This document shows, piece by piece, positions 1-10,117 of a stretch of DNA of 64,000 bases. Numbering within the stretch: position 1 is the stretch's first letter; every line of letters starts with the position of its first letter. The notes below the pieces were generated by a model. The model was not told where the DNA came from. It ran no database searches and saw only the letters and a program-made list of their open reading frames with translations. Origin of the DNA: Pseudorhodobacter antarcticus (GTDB lineage Bacteria > Pseudomonadota > Alphaproteobacteria > Rhodobacterales > Rhodobacteraceae). The DNA is taken from contig CAMAYO010000004.1 of NCBI GenBank assembly GCA_945862465.1, positions 1-64,000 on the forward strand, given 5' to 3'. The position numbers were made by a program, and so were the translations under genes.

Positions 1-1884
1 GATCCCCATGGCAATCCCGTTCAGCGAGCCATCAATGATATCCCCATCGCCGCGCTTCCACAGCAATGCGCCCAAAGCCTTGGCTGAGCGGACAAAGATC
101 ACGTCATAAAGCTCGTCGAAATACCACTTGTTCAGCAAAAAGCGGTAGAGGGGTGCTTGTTGCTCGGCCAGTTGGGCGGGCAGTTTGGGATTGCGGATGT
201 AGAACAGATACGCCACCGCAAGGCCCAGCAGCATCGCCATAAAGGGCGCCAAGCTGACCCAAACGGGGCTTTCGTGTGCAAGCTCGATCACATGGTTGTC
301 AGGCCCCATGAAAATCGCGCCAATCTCATGCCCGCCTTCGTGCGGCAGGCTGAAGAAATGCGCCATGGTTTCATGATTGCCGAAGAAATCGTTAAACCAG
401 TACATCCCCGCAAACACCGCCCCCAAGGCCAGAACAGCCAAGGGAATGGTCATCACCAAGGGGCTTTCGTGGGCGTGTTCGTGCGCGTGATGATCGCCCT
501 TTTCTGGCCCATAGAAGGTCATAAAAATCAACCGCCACGAGTAGAACGAGGTGAAGCAGGCTGCCACCACCAGCAAGGTAAAGGCATACATCGACCCGCT
601 CGCAAAGGCACTTTCGATGATCGCGTCTTTCGACAGGAATCCTGCAAAGCCAATCGGCGTGCCGAACCATTCACCCGAGAAGGGTATGCCAACGCCGGTG
701 ATCGCCAAGGTGCCAATCATCATCATGGCAAAGGTGAAGGGCACCTTTTTGCGCAAGCCACCGTAATTGCGCATATCTTGTTCGTGATGCATCGCGGTGA
801 TGACCGACCCTGCCCCCAAGAACAGCATCGCTTTAAAGAAAGCGTGGGTGAACAGGTGGAACATCGCCGCCCCATACACGCCCGACCCGGCAGCCACGAA
901 CATATAGCCCAGTTGCGAGCAGGTCGAATAGGCGATCACACGCTTGATGTCGTTTTGAACCAAGCCGACAGTGGCGGCAAAAAACGCCGTCGAGGCCCCG
1001 ATGACCACGATAAAGGCCTTGGCCTCGGGCGCATATTCAAACAAAGGCGACATCCGGCACACCAAGAACACACCCGCCGTCACCATCGTTGCGGCGTGGA
1101 TCAGGGCCGACACAGGGGTTGGCCCCTCCATCGCGTCGGGCAACCATGTGTGCAGGAAAAGCTGCGCCGATTTGCCGCAAGCCCCGATGAACAACAGCAC
1201 GCCAATCAAGTTGGCAGCATTCCAATCGGCCCACAGGAAATGCAAGTTCGTGGTGGCCAAAGCGGGCGTGGCTGCAAACACATCGTCAAACTTGACGGAA
1301 TCGGTCAGGTAGAACAGCCCGAAAATCCCCAAGGCAAAGCCAAAGTCACCCACACGGTTGACCACAAAGGCCTTGATAGCCGCCGCATTGGCCGTGGGTT
1401 TACGGTAATAGAACCCGATCAGAAGGTAAGAGGCTACGCCCACACCCTCCCAGCCGAAGAACATCTGTACCAGATTGTCCGAGGTGATCAGCGCCAACAT
1501 GGCAAAGGTAAAGAACGACAGATAGGCAAAGAACCTTGCGCGGTAGGGTTCGTCATGCCCCCAGTTTTCGTCATGCCCCATATAGCCAAAGCTATACAGG
1601 TGCACCAAAGCCGACACCGTGTTGACCACCACCAGCATGATCGCTGTCAACCGGTCCAGCCTGATGCCCCAATCGGTCGACAGTGACCCGCTTTCGATCC
1701 AGCGCAACAGTTCGATGTGCTGTGTCACGCCATCAAAGGTCAAAAACACATACCAAGACAGGCCCGCCGCCAGAAAGAGCAAAGCGGTCGAGACAATTTG
1801 CCCCGCCCTTTCGCCAATCAAGCGCCAGAAGAACCCGCAAATCAGCGCACCCACCAAGGGGGCAAGAAGGATGACCGTTACCAT
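1..1884 (-). CDS. nuoL: NADH-quinone oxidoreductase subunit L, cut off by the window edge
   Basis: Large antiporter-like membrane subunit of complex I, part of the proton-pumping arm in the cytoplasmic membrane. The 628 residues present form a chain of hydrophobic helices and include the family block [20 protein letters not shown] in the middle and a WYFDELYD segment near the C-terminal helices. Family members run to about 700 residues, so roughly the last 70 codons lie beyond base 1. The ATG at 1882-1884 is preceded by GAAGGG at a normal distance and follows the nuoK stop by four bases, so the two are cotranscribed. A histidine-rich stretch (HHAHEHAHE) sits in a loop in the C-terminal half. 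nuoM and nuoN are expected just outside the window. Identification is certain; only the C-terminus is unseen. Confidence 0.97.
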   Translation of the reverse strand, partial: MVTVILLAPLVGALICGFFWRLIGERAGQIVSTALLFLAAGLSWYVFLTFDGVTQHIELLRWIESGSLSTDWGIRLDRLTAIMLVVVNTVSALVHLYSFGYMGHDENWGHDEPYRARFFAYLSFFTFAMLALITSDNLVQMFFGWEGVGVASYLLIGFYYRKPTANAAAIKAFVVNRVGDFGFALGIFGLFYLTDSVKFDDVFAATPALATTNLHFLWADWNAANLIGVLLFIGACGKSAQLFLHTWLPDAMEGPTPVSALIHAATMVTAGVFLVCRMSPLFEYAPEAKAFIVVIGASTAFFAATVGLVQNDIKRVIAYSTCSQLGYMFVAAGSGVYGAAMFHLFTHAFFKAMLFLGAGSVITAMHHEQDMRNYGGLRKKVPFTFAMMMIGTLAITGVGIPFSGEWFGTPIGFAGFLSKDAIIESAFASGSMYAFTLLVVAACFTSFYSWRLIFMTFYGPEKGDHHAHEHAHESPLVMTIPLAVLALGAVFAGMYWFNDFFGNHETMAHFFSLPHEGGHEIGAIFMGPDNHVIELAHESPVWVSLAPFMAMLLGLAVAYLFYIRNPKLPAQLAEQQAPLYRFLLNKWYFDELYDVIFVRSAKALGALLWKRGDGDIIDGSLNGIAMGI

Positions 1885-1888
1885 ATCC

Positions 1889-2194
1889 TTAGCCCTTCAT
1901 CACATTGGCATCTTCCACAGCAATCGACCCACGATTGCGGAAGAACACGACCAGAATAGCCAGACCAATCGCCGCCTCTGCCGCGGCAACAGTCAGGATC
2001 AGCAGGCTGAACACCTGCCCCACCAAATCACCCGCCTGCGACGAGAAAGCGACAAAGTTGATGTTCACGGCCAAGAGCATCAGTTCAATCGACATCAGGA
2101 TGACGATCACATTCTTCCGGTTCAGGAAGATGCCAAAGATGCCGATGACGAACAAAGCCGCCGCCACGACAAGATAATGTTGCAGTCCGATCAT
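1889..2194 (-). CDS. nuoK: NADH-quinone oxidoreductase subunit K
   Basis: Small membrane subunit of complex I (mitochondrial ND4L homologue), 101 residues, the usual length. It starts [10 protein letters not shown] and has three membrane helices; the acidic residues of helices 2 ([10 protein letters not shown]) and 3 ([11 protein letters not shown]), known in the family to sit in the proton path, are both present. A longer in-frame start at 2248 exists, but the ATG at 2194 has a clear GGAGGA ribosome site and matches the family N-terminus. It lies between nuoJ and nuoL on the same strand. The 88-bp gap to nuoJ is long for this operon and contains a palindromic repeat. Confidence 0.97.
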   Translation of the reverse strand: MIGLQHYLVVAAALFVIGIFGIFLNRKNVIVILMSIELMLLAVNINFVAFSSQAGDLVGQVFSLLILTVAAAEAAIGLAILVVFFRNRGSIAVEDANVMKG

Positions 2195-2230
2195 CAAAGT
2201 TCCTCCGGGTCTGGCCCGTTTCAGTCCGTC

Positions 2231-2276
2231 GCGGGTAAACCCGCCCATTTCGTAGGGTGCGTGCAGGCACGCACCT
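2231..2276. repeat. Double palindrome (REP-like) between nuoJ and nuoK
   Basis: Two perfect hairpins lie side by side in the 88-bp nuoJ-nuoK gap: GCGGGT-AA-ACCCGC at 2231-2244 and GGTGCGTGC-AG-GCACGCACC at 2256-2275. The second sits in a CGTAGGGTGCGTGC context that I associate with dispersed intergenic palindromes of proteobacteria. In an operon this could act as an mRNA-stabilising or processing hairpin. Copy number cannot be judged from this window; I saw no second full copy here. Confidence 0.5.
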
Positions 2277-2282
2277 TAATCC

Positions 2283-2897
2283 TTAAAGCCCCTGCCCCGG
2301 CTTCACATCGACCATTTCCAACGCCTTCGCCGGATCGCGCCACATCTGGTGCAGCACATTTTGCCGCTTGATGTCGCGGCGATGGCGCAGCGTTAGAACA
2401 ATCGCGCCAATCATGGCAACCAGCAGGATCAAGCCCGCCAATTGGAACAGGTAGAGGTATTTGTCATACAGCAGCAGCCCCAAGGCGCGGGTGTTGTCGA
2501 TCTGGTTGGCATCGGGCGTGGGCGCTTGGTGCAGGCCCATAGCACCCTCAGCCGACACCCAAGCGCCAAGACCAAAGGCCAGTTGGATCAACAAGATCAC
2601 CGCGACCAACAGGCCGATGGGCATATACTTGGCCATCTCGCTTTTCAGCTCGGCAAAATCCACGTCCAGCATCATCACGACGAACAAGAACAACACCGCC
2701 ACCGCGCCGACATAGACGATGATCAGCAGCATCGCGACAAATTCCGCTCCCAGCAGCACAAACAGCCCCGCCGCTGACAGAAAAGTCAAAATCAACCACA
2801 GCACCGAATGCACGGGGTTGCGCGACAGCGTCACCATCAAGGCTGCGGCCACCGTGACGGTGGAAAAGGCATAAAAGGCCAGGTCTGCCACGGTCAT
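2283..2897 (-). CDS. nuoJ: NADH-quinone oxidoreductase subunit J
   Basis: Membrane subunit of complex I (ND6 homologue), 204 residues. Five hydrophobic helices are visible: residues about 1-22, 28-50, 52-76, 92-112 and 145-168. The family block [20 protein letters not shown], the helix that bends during turnover, is present at 57-76. A hydrophilic loop rich in A, T, D and N and a basic C-terminal tail follow. Its ATG overlaps the stop of the upstream carboxymuconolactone-decarboxylase-fold gene by four bases (ATGA), which implies translational coupling. The identification rests on sequence and on position between nuoI and nuoK. Confidence 0.97.
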   Translation of the reverse strand: MTVADLAFYAFSTVTVAAALMVTLSRNPVHSVLWLILTFLSAAGLFVLLGAEFVAMLLIIVYVGAVAVLFLFVVMMLDVDFAELKSEMAKYMPIGLLVAVILLIQLAFGLGAWVSAEGAMGLHQAPTPDANQIDNTRALGLLLYDKYLYLFQLAGLILLVAMIGAIVLTLRHRRDIKRQNVLHQMWRDPAKALEMVDVKPGQGL

Positions 2898-3306
2898 GCT
2901 TGGGTCTCCTCGGTTTCGGTGAAGACGGCTTGGGCTATTTCCAACGCCTTCTGAGTGGCGGGCAAGCCGCCGAACATCGACATTTGCCAGATCACTTCGG
3001 CAATTTCCCGCGCCGTGGCGCCTGCGGCCAAAGCATTGCGCACGGTCGGGCGCAGTTGGGGTTCGCCCACGGGGCCAAGCACAGTTTGGGCGGCGATGGC
3101 CACCAAGAAACGGGTGCGCGCATCCAGACCTTCGGGGTTGAAAGTCTTGCCAAAGAACATCTCTAGCATGTCCTTGGGCATGGCAGGAAACATCGCCTCG
3201 AACGCCTTTGGGTCAATCGTGCCAAAAGCCGAAGGCGTGAAGGCGCGGGCCATGGTTTGGCCCTGCTCTATCATCGACTGAAAGAGTTTGGCGAAATCTT
3301 GGGTCA

Positions 3307-3307
<1 letters not shown>
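2894..3307 (-). CDS. Carboxymuconolactone-decarboxylase-fold protein inside the nuo operon
   Basis: A 137-residue soluble protein. Residues about 55-125 ([14 protein letters not shown], then [21 protein letters not shown]) match the helical AhpD/carboxymuconolactone decarboxylase fold. It has no cysteine at all, so the CxxC peroxidase chemistry of AhpD is excluded, and Q replaces the His often seen in decarboxylases. It is locked between nuoI (start and stop share one base) and nuoJ (four-base overlap), so it is certainly made with complex I. Rhodobacter capsulatus nuo clusters are known to carry unidentified frames between nuo genes, and this is probably one of them. A role in assembly or as a peripheral factor is inference; the substrate is unknown. 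Confidence 0.8.
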
Positions 3308-3804
<497 letters not shown>

Positions 3805-4839
3805 TCAGCCCCCCATCGCGTAGCGGGCCCAGAAGTGGCCGAGGATTTCAAACTTGGCCAAGAAGGCCACCAGCACAACCCAGGCCAGCGACATGGGCAG
3901 GAACACTTTCCAACCAATCCGCATCAATTGGTCGTAGCGATAGCGCGGCACAATCGCCTTCACCATGGCGAACATAAAGAACCACACCCACATTTTGGCA
4001 ACCATCCACAACACCCCATCCGGAATGCCCGGAATGGGCGAAAGCCAGCCGCCAAAGAACAACAGCGTGATCAGCGCGCACATCAGGAAGATGGCGATGT
4101 ATTCGCCGGCCATGAAAAGCAGATACGGGGTCGAGGAGTATTCGACCATAAAGCCCGCAACCAGTTCAGATTCAGCCTCAGGCAAGTCGAACGGCGGGCG
4201 GTTGGTTTCGGCCAGCGCCGAGATGAAGAACAACACCACCATCGGCAAGTGCGGCAGCCAATACCAGCCCAAGGCTCCGTATCCGGTGTTTTGCGCCTCA
4301 ACAATCGCGCCGAACGACAGAGAGCCTGTCGACAAGATCACCCCGATGATGATCAGGCCCAAAGAAACCTCATAGGAAATCATCTGTGCCGCAGAACGCA
4401 GCGAACCAAGGAAGGCGTATTTCGAGTTTGACGCCCACCCGCCCATGATCACGCCGTACACTTCCAGCGAGGAGGCGGCGAAAACGAACAGCACGGCCAC
4501 GTTGATATCCGCCAAAATCCAACCGGGGCTAAAGGGCAAAACCGCCCAAGCCAAGATCGCCAGCACGAATGACAACAGCGGGGCCAAAAAGAACACAGGC
4601 CGGTCAACCCCCGCGGGGACCACGATTTCCTTGACGACATATTTCAACGCATCGGCCACGGTTTGCAGCAAGCCAAACGGCCCCACCACATTGGGGCCAC
4701 GGCGCATTTGCACAGCGGCCCAGATCTTACGATCGCCGTAAACCAAGAACAAAAGGCTGATCATCACAAAGGCCACAATCAGCAGGCTTTGGCCAATCAA
4801 CAGCACCGCCGTGCCAAGCCCTGTCGCAAAGAAACCCAT
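3805..4839 (-). CDS. nuoH: NADH-quinone oxidoreductase subunit H
   Basis: Membrane subunit (ND1 homologue) that forms much of the quinone-binding cavity and joins the two arms of complex I. It has 344 residues and about eight helices. Conserved cytoplasmic loop sequences are present: [15 protein letters not shown] near residue 45, [23 protein letters not shown] near 210 and [13 protein letters not shown] near 300. The ATG at 4839 has an AGGACAGGAATT leader. The 144 bp between it and nuoG hold no credible gene on either strand. Confidence 0.98.
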   Translation of the reverse strand: MGFFATGLGTAVLLIGQSLLIVAFVMISLLFLVYGDRKIWAAVQMRRGPNVVGPFGLLQTVADALKYVVKEIVVPAGVDRPVFFLAPLLSFVLAILAWAVLPFSPGWILADINVAVLFVFAASSLEVYGVIMGGWASNSKYAFLGSLRSAAQMISYEVSLGLIIIGVILSTGSLSFGAIVEAQNTGYGALGWYWLPHLPMVVLFFISALAETNRPPFDLPEAESELVAGFMVEYSSTPYLLFMAGEYIAIFLMCALITLLFFGGWLSPIPGIPDGVLWMVAKMWVWFFMFAMVKAIVPRYRYDQLMRIGWKVFLPMSLAWVVLVAFLAKFEILGHFWARYAMGG

Positions 4840-4983
4840 AATTCCTGTCCTCTTTCCTTCAGGCGGCCAAGGTCGCGGATGTTGCCCGCGCCGTGGTCGT
4901 TCTTACCGCAGCTTTGGCACGGCACACCGCAAGCCAAAGCAAAGTGCAATCGTTTTCAGCAGCAGCTCTGGTGCAAAGGCGCA

Positions 4984-6990
4984 TCATTCTGCCGCCATCT
5001 GCGGGGCCACACGGCCCGCTTCCAATGCCGCCAATTCCCCCATCGTGGCCGAAGCCCGTGCGATGGGGTTGGTCATATAGTAAGCTTTGTAAACGGTGCG
5101 GAAGGTGGCCGTGCCCATGTCGCGCAGGGCTACGGGCGTCCAGCCATTATCGGCCACTTGATCCACCGCGCCCAGATGCGGGTGTTTGACCACAAGTGCC
5201 GCGCGCAGTTGGCTTAGGCTATCCCATGGCAGGGTTTTGCCCAGTTCTGATGACAAAGCCCGCAGGATGGCCCAGTTTTCCTTGGCTTCCCCCGGCGCAA
5301 AGCCCGCACGCATCGCCACTTGCGGGCGACCTTCGGTGTTCACGAACAGGCCGTTCTCTTCGGTATAGGCGGCGGCAGGCAAGATCACATCGGCGCGGTT
5401 GGCCCCACGGTCGCCGTGGCTTCCCTGATAGATCACAAAGGGGCCAGCGGCGATTTCGACCTCATCCGAGCCCAAGTTATAGATCACTTCCGCACCTTCA
5501 ACTGCGGCCAACAGCCCGCCTTCGGTGACAGCGCCCACATCCATGGCCCCTACGCGCGATGCAGCGGTGTGCAGCACCAGCAGTTTGCCACCAATCTTTG
5601 CGGCCAATTCCATGGCATGGGCCAAGACAGCCTCGCCGTCAGCCTCGCCAACAGCGCCCTGCCCCACGATCACCAAACCACCTGTTTGGGTGGCATTGGC
5701 CACAGCCGCGGCCAGTGCGGCGCGGTCGGTTCCGGCGTGGGTGTAGTCATAGGTCAAATCAACCGCTGGCCCGATCAACGAAATATTGGCGTTCTTTGTC
5801 CACGCCTTACGAAGGCGGGCATTCAAAACGGGGGCTTCCATGCGGGGGTTGGTGCCAATCAGCCAGATGGTGCGCGCATCGTCGATATCCGCAATCGCCG
5901 CATTGCCCACATAGGCCGAGCGGTTGCCAATCGGCAAACGCGCGCCATCGGTGCGGCATTCAACTTGCCCGCCCAACGATTCCATCAAGGCTTTCAGCGA
6001 AAACGCCGCTTCGACCGGGGCTAAATCACCCACAAGACCCAGAACTTTTTTGCCAGCCATAGCGGCAGCCACTTTGACCAGCGCCTCGTTCCAACCCGCT
6101 TTGCGCAGCTTGCCGTTTTCGCGGATATAGGGCGTATCCAAGCGCTGGCGGCGCAAACCGTCCCAGATGAAGCGGGTCTTATCGGAAATCCACTCTTCAT
6201 TCACGCCGTCATGGTTGCGCGGCAAAATACGCATCACTTCGCGGCCTTTGGTGTCGATGCGGATGTTCGACCCCAAAGCATCCATCACGTCGATGGATTC
6301 GGTCTTGGTCAACTCCCACGGGCGGGCGGTGAAGGCATAGGGCTTGGATGTCAGCGCGCCCACAGGGCACAGGTCAATGATATTGCCCTGCAGGTTGGAA
6401 TCGAGGGTCATGTTCAGATAAGATGTAATCTCAGCATCTTCGCCGCGACCGGTTTGGCCCATTTGCGTGATGCCCGCCACTTCTGAGGTAAAGCGCACAC
6501 AGCGTGTGCACGAAATGCAGCGCGTCATTTTGGTTTCAACCAATGGGCCAAGGTTCAAATCCTCAGACGCGCGCTTGGGGTCGCGGTAGCGGCTGAAATC
6601 AACGCCGTAAGCCATGGCCTGATCTTGCAGATCGCATTCCCCACCTTGGTCGCAAATCGGGCAATCGAGCGGATGGTTGATCAGCAAAAACTCCATCACG
6701 CCTTCGCGGGCCTTTTTGACCATGGGCGAGTTGGTTTTGACCACGGCAGGTTCACCGTTCGGGCCACCGCGCAAGTCTTTGACCTGCATCGCACAGGAAG
6801 CCGCAGGTTTGGGCGGGCCGCCCACCACCTCGACCAAGCACATCCGGCAGTTGCCCGCGATGGTCAGGCGTTCGTGATAGCAAAAGCGCGGAATTTCAAC
6901 GCCAGCCACTTCGGCGGCCTGAATGAGGGTCATGGCCGGATCAACTTCGACTTCGATCCCGTCGATGATCAGCTTTTTCAGGTTCGACAT
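4984..6990 (-). CDS. nuoG: NADH-quinone oxidoreductase subunit G (75-kDa type)
   Basis: Largest peripheral subunit, 668 residues. The N-terminal 2Fe-2S ferredoxin domain ([15 protein letters not shown], with a further Cys in PAASC) carries N1b; next come the His-Cys segment ([17 protein letters not shown]) and a 4Fe-4S pair ([10 protein letters not shown], then [10 protein letters not shown]). The rest is a molybdopterin-oxidoreductase-like domain that binds no metal in this family. The frame is open for 35 more codons upstream, but the ATG at 6990 ([11 protein letters not shown]) matches the family and has GGAAGGA about nine bases ahead. An N-terminal 63-codon frame precedes it immediately. 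Confidence 0.97.
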   Translation of the reverse strand: MSNLKKLIIDGIEVEVDPAMTLIQAAEVAGVEIPRFCYHERLTIAGNCRMCLVEVVGGPPKPAASCAMQVKDLRGGPNGEPAVVKTNSPMVKKAREGVMEFLLINHPLDCPICDQGGECDLQDQAMAYGVDFSRYRDPKRASEDLNLGPLVETKMTRCISCTRCVRFTSEVAGITQMGQTGRGEDAEITSYLNMTLDSNLQGNIIDLCPVGALTSKPYAFTARPWELTKTESIDVMDALGSNIRIDTKGREVMRILPRNHDGVNEEWISDKTRFIWDGLRRQRLDTPYIRENGKLRKAGWNEALVKVAAAMAGKKVLGLVGDLAPVEAAFSLKALMESLGGQVECRTDGARLPIGNRSAYVGNAAIADIDDARTIWLIGTNPRMEAPVLNARLRKAWTKNANISLIGPAVDLTYDYTHAGTDRAALAAAVANATQTGGLVIVGQGAVGEADGEAVLAHAMELAAKIGGKLLVLHTAASRVGAMDVGAVTEGGLLAAVEGAEVIYNLGSDEVEIAAGPFVIYQGSHGDRGANRADVILPAAAYTEENGLFVNTEGRPQVAMRAGFAPGEAKENWAILRALSSELGKTLPWDSLSQLRAALVVKHPHLGAVDQVADNGWTPVALRDMGTATFRTVYKAYYMTNPIARASATMGELAALEAGRVAPQMAAE

Positions 6991-6991
6991 C

Positions 6992-7183
6992 TCAGGTGGT
7001 CCTTCCGCTTTGGCCGCGCGCGCCACGGGGGGCAAAAGCCGCCCGCTTCGCTTGGTGCGGTTCATCCGCTTTTCGCGCCACATTGGCAACGGCATTTCGC
7101 CATCCCAATGCGGTGGCCGTCAAAAATTCTGCTGGTGCAAGCATGGCTTGCGCGCGGGCTTTGTGGGTCAAGACAGCGCTCAT
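6992..7183 (-). CDS. Possible 63-codon ORF coupled between the DUF5333-like gene and nuoG
   Basis: A 63-residue reading frame fills exactly the space between two genes of the nuo operon: its ATG (7181-7183) overlaps the TGA of the upstream gene (7180-7182), and its stop ends one base before the nuoG ATG. The peptide ([20 protein letters not shown] at the start) is rich in Ala and Arg, strongly basic, and has no transmembrane helix or recognised domain. The arrangement suggests translational coupling, but composition bias in a G+C-rich genome could produce such a frame by chance. Treat as uncertain. Confidence 0.3.
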   Translation of the reverse strand: MSAVLTHKARAQAMLAPAEFLTATALGWRNAVANVARKADEPHQAKRAAFAPRGARGQSGRTT

Positions 7184-7599
7184 CGGCTGGACCGCAGCAA
7201 AGTGCCAACGGGCGTTTTCTGAGCAATCTCAGCCTCGCCCACGGCGCAGTAGCTTTCGACATCGTCAGGCTTGGCCCCTGCGGCCGCAAGGTAAGTGGCA
7301 GCTTCGTCTTTCAGGCGCTTTTTTTGCACCGGATCGTTGCGAAAAGCGTCATAATCGGCAGCGGTATAGCCTTGATCTTCGGCATAGGATTTCAGATCCC
7401 ACAGGCGGCCCATGACCACCAGCATTCGTGCTGAAATGGTCGGACAGGTGTTGCGCAAAACGTCCCCCGCAAAGCCAGCTCGCAGTTCATCATTGATATG
7501 GGCGTTCTGCGCCATGGGAACGGGGCCTGCAAACGCAGACGTGGCGAGGTTGAAGCCCGCCAGTGCCGCCCAGATCACAGTGGCCGAACCAAAGCGCAT
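7180..7599 (-). CDS. Exported small protein of the nuo operon (DUF5333-like)
   Basis: A 139-residue protein encoded between nuoF and nuoG. The N-terminus is a signal peptide (a hydrophobic core IWAALAGFNLA, then a likely cut after SAFA), so the mature protein of about 115 residues should be periplasmic. It has two cysteines (one in NTCPTISARM, one in SYCAVGEAE) that could form a disulphide. It resembles the family I know as DUF5333, found beside nuo genes in Rhodobacteraceae; the name is from memory and needs a profile search. A longer in-frame start at 7719 would overlap nuoF by over 100 bases; the ATG at 7599, four bases after the nuoF stop, is preferred. Function unknown. Confidence 0.75.
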   Translation of the reverse strand: MRFGSATVIWAALAGFNLATSAFAGPVPMAQNAHINDELRAGFAGDVLRNTCPTISARMLVVMGRLWDLKSYAEDQGYTAADYDAFRNDPVQKKRLKDEAATYLAAAGAKPDDVESYCAVGEAEIAQKTPVGTLLRSSR

Positions 7600-7603
7600 A
7601 GCT

Positions 7604-8899
7604 TTACTCTGCCGCAATGGCGCTGACGCGGCCGGTTTTTTTGTATTTGATGCGATCTTCAATCTCGTTGCGGAAGGCGCGCACCAAGCCTTGGATCGGC
7701 CAAGCCGCCGCATCGCCAAGCGCGCAGATTGTATGGCCTTCGACCTGTTTGGTGACCGACAGCAACATGTCGATCTCTTCCAACTCGGCGTCGCCTTTCA
7801 CGATCCGCTCCATCACGCGCATCATCCAGCCCGTGCCTTCGCGGCAGGGTGTGCATTGGCCGCAGGATTCGTGCTTGTAGAACTTAGACAAGCGCCAGAT
7901 CGCTTTGATCACATCGGTTTGCTGATCCATCACGATCACCGCCGCTGTCCCAAGACCAGAGCGTTGCTCGCGCAGCCAATCAAAATCCATGATCGCGTCG
8001 TCACATTGCGAGGCGGTCAGCATCGGCACTGATGACCCGCCCGGAATAACGGCCTTCAGGTTCTTCCACCCGCCGCGCACACCGCCGCAATGCTCTTCCA
8101 GCAGTTCGCGCAGCGTGATCGACATGGCTTCTTCCACCACGCAAGGGTTGTTCACATGGCCCGAGATGCCAAACAGCTTGGTGCCCGTGTTGTTCGGGCG
8201 GCCAAAACCCGCGAACCATTCGGCCCCACGGCGCAGAATGGTCGGCACAACGGCGATGGATTCCACATTGTTCACCGTGGTGGGGCAGCCATACAGGCCA
8301 GCGCCCGCCGGAAACGGCGGTTTCATGCGGGGCATGCCCTTTTTGCCTTCAAGGCTTTCCAAAAGCGCGGTTTCTTCGCCACAGATGTAAGCGCCAGCGC
8401 CGTGGTGCAGGTACAGATCAAAGTCATAACCCGACCCGCAGGCATTCTTGCCTAGCAAGCCCGCATCATAGCATTCGTCGATGGCAGCTTGCAGGGACTC
8501 ACGCTCGCGGATGTATTCGCCGCGAATGTAGATGTAGCAATTATTGGCCCCCATCGCGAAAGACGCGATCAGCGCGCCTTCGATCAGCGTGTGAGGATCG
8601 TGGCGCATAATCTCGCGGTCTTTGCAGGTGCCGGGTTCAGATTCGTCGGCATTGATCACCAAATACGAAGGCCGCCCGTCGGATGCCTTGGGCATGAACG
8701 ACCACTTCAACCCCGTTGGGAACCCTGCCCCACCGCGCCCGCGCAGGCCGGATGCTTTGACAATCTCGACGATCTTATCGCGGCCCAAGGCCAGAATACC
8801 GGCCGTGCCATCCCAATGGCCCCGCTTGCGGGCGCCTTGCAGGGTGCGGTCGTGCATCCCGTACAGATTGGTAAAGATGCGGTCTTGATCCTTGAGCAT
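7604..8899 (-). CDS. nuoF: NADH-quinone oxidoreductase subunit F (NADH-binding)
   Basis: The 51-kDa-type subunit: oxidises NADH, holds FMN and the N3 4Fe-4S cluster at the tip of the peripheral arm. It has 431 residues. The NADH/FMN glycine-rich segments are present ([16 protein letters not shown] at about 53 and [19 protein letters not shown] at about 175). The cluster motif is complete: [12 protein letters not shown] near 350 with the last Cys in HTICALGD near 396. Length and architecture are standard. It is followed after four bases by the exported small protein. Confidence 0.98.
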   Translation of the reverse strand: MLKDQDRIFTNLYGMHDRTLQGARKRGHWDGTAGILALGRDKIVEIVKASGLRGRGGAGFPTGLKWSFMPKASDGRPSYLVINADESEPGTCKDREIMRHDPHTLIEGALIASFAMGANNCYIYIRGEYIRERESLQAAIDECYDAGLLGKNACGSGYDFDLYLHHGAGAYICGEETALLESLEGKKGMPRMKPPFPAGAGLYGCPTTVNNVESIAVVPTILRRGAEWFAGFGRPNNTGTKLFGISGHVNNPCVVEEAMSITLRELLEEHCGGVRGGWKNLKAVIPGGSSVPMLTASQCDDAIMDFDWLREQRSGLGTAAVIVMDQQTDVIKAIWRLSKFYKHESCGQCTPCREGTGWMMRVMERIVKGDAELEEIDMLLSVTKQVEGHTICALGDAAAWPIQGLVRAFRNEIEDRIKYKKTGRVSAIAAE

Positions 8900-8931
8900 C
8901 TGCCCGTTCCTTTATTCGCGACCCAAAGGGC

Positions 8932-9147
8932 CTATTTCGCTTGGCCTTTGCGCCAAAGCCGGTAGCTTGCAATCATCGCCCAAAGAAAGGCGGCCCCAGC
9001 AGACAGGTCTGCCAGAAAGACATATTTTGGCGGCCAGTTCATTTGCCCACCCAGATATTCCACGCCCAACCACAGCAGGGCGGCGAGGGTGATCACAACA
9101 GCGATCAACCGCGCTTCAAAACTGCCGTTGTTTGCGGAGATTGCCAT
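8932..9147 (-). CDS. Small two-helix membrane protein of the nuo operon (DUF5337-like)
   Basis: A 71-residue protein with two hydrophobic segments (about residues 12-32 and 42-62) joined by a short loop (GGQMNWPPKY) and ending in a basic tail (YRLWRKGQAK), hence two membrane helices with the C-terminus probably cytoplasmic. I associate it with the family DUF5337 of Rhodobacteraceae, from memory. It lies 32 bases upstream of nuoF and three bases after the next small membrane gene, so it belongs to the complex I transcript. A role as an accessory or assembly subunit is inference from position only. Confidence 0.75.
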   Translation of the reverse strand: MAISANNGSFEARLIAVVITLAALLWLGVEYLGGQMNWPPKYVFLADLSAGAAFLWAMIASYRLWRKGQAK

Positions 9148-9150
9148 GTG

Positions 9151-9384
9151 CTAGTGCCCGTGATGCCCGTGGTCGTGGACATCGCCGTGCGGCGGGTCTT
9201 CCCAAAACTGGGCCAGAACCACGGCATAGACGACAAAGACGGTTGCCGCCAAAAGCAGCGCGCCTTGCAGCGACATTCCAGTCAACCAAGTGCCAACGGC
9301 TGCCGTAAGACCCGCAGCCACCAAGGCCCAAAGCCAGTTCGACGCCTTTGCACCTTCGGAAGCTGCTGCGTGATGATCGCTCAT
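9151..9384 (-). CDS. Small membrane protein with a His-rich C-terminus (nuo operon)
   Basis: A 77-residue protein with two hydrophobic stretches (about residues 15-35 and 39-59) and a C-terminal tail that is strikingly rich in His and Asp (HGDVHDHGHHGH). The N-terminus is also histidine-containing (MSDHHAAAS). The tail could bind a divalent metal, but nothing else supports that. It sits between nuoE (10-base gap) and the DUF5337-like gene (3-base gap). I do not recognise a named family. Being embedded in the operon, it is a good candidate for a lineage-specific complex I accessory protein. Confidence 0.7.
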   Translation of the reverse strand: MSDHHAAASEGAKASNWLWALVAAGLTAAVGTWLTGMSLQGALLLAATVFVVYAVVLAQFWEDPPHGDVHDHGHHGH

Positions 9385-9394
9385 GTCCGCCCCC

Positions 9395-10117
9395 TTACGC
9401 TGTTGCGCGGCCCTTAAGCCACGGCGTTAAAATCGGCACTTCCGACCCATCAATACGCTTGACGGTATCGCCCAAATCCACCGCCGCTTGGGCCGAGGCG
9501 TTGTATTGCTTTTTGCCGCTCTCGAAATCTTTCAAACTGGTCAGCCCCGACAGCGGTTCCGCCGCATAGCGGCCATTCTGCGGGCCGGGAACCGGCACTT
9601 CGCCGTTCGAGAAGCGTGCAATCAGATCGCGGAGTTTATCGGCGGTGAGGTCTTCGTAATAATCCTTGCCGATCTGCGCCATGGGCGCATTGACGCAAGC
9701 GCCCATGCATTCGACCTCTTCCCACGAAAACTTGCCATCGGCAGACAGCGTGTGCGCATGGGGAGAGATCAGCTCTTTCGCCACAGCCACAAGCTCTTCT
9801 GCGCCGCAAATCATGCAAGTCGTCGTGCCACAAATCTGGATATGGGCAATTGATCCAACCGGTTGCAGTTGGAACATAAAGTAAAACGTCGCCACTTCCA
9901 AAGCGCGGATATAGGCCATGCCCAGCATATCGGCGACCAGTTCAATCGCAGGACGGGTCAGCCAGCCTTCTTGTTCTTGCGCGCGCCACAAAAGCGGAAT
10001 GATGGCGCTGGCTTGGCGGCCTTCGGGATATTTGGAAATCTGCCCCTTGGCCCATTCCAAGTTCTTTTCGGTGAAAGCGAAAGAGGCGGGTTGGTCTTTG
10101 TGCAAGCGGCGCAGCAT
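9395..10117 (-). CDS. nuoE: NADH-quinone oxidoreductase subunit E
   Basis: The 24-kDa-type subunit that binds the 2Fe-2S cluster N1a next to NuoF. It has 240 residues. The thioredoxin-like domain carries the four cluster cysteines: C-x4-C in [11 protein letters not shown] and C-x3-C in [11 protein letters not shown]. The last 70 or so residues form a tail absent from the shorter enterobacterial protein but usual in alphaproteobacterial forms. Its start overlaps the nuoD stop by a single base, implying coupled translation. Confidence 0.97.
   Translation of the reverse strand: MLRRLHKDQPASFAFTEKNLEWAKGQISKYPEGRQASAIIPLLWRAQEQEGWLTRPAIELVADMLGMAYIRALEVATFYFMFQLQPVGSIAHIQICGTTTCMICGAEELVAVAKELISPHAHTLSADGKFSWEEVECMGACVNAPMAQIGKDYYEDLTADKLRDLIARFSNGEVPVPGPQNGRYAAEPLSGLTSLKDFESGKKQYNASAQAAVDLGDTVKRIDGSEVPILTPWLKGRATA

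Noticed and set aside
157-1686. 509-codon plus-strand ORF opposite nuoL
   Set aside because: Low-complexity His/Gln/Arg-rich translation, exactly antisense to nuoL and explained by its codon bias.
4840-4983. Small gene between nuoH and nuoG
   Set aside because: No frame with a start, ribosome site and sensible composition on either strand.
7600-7719. Upstream start of the small exported protein
   Set aside because: It would overlap nuoF by over 100 bases; the ATG at 7599 gives a proper signal peptide.
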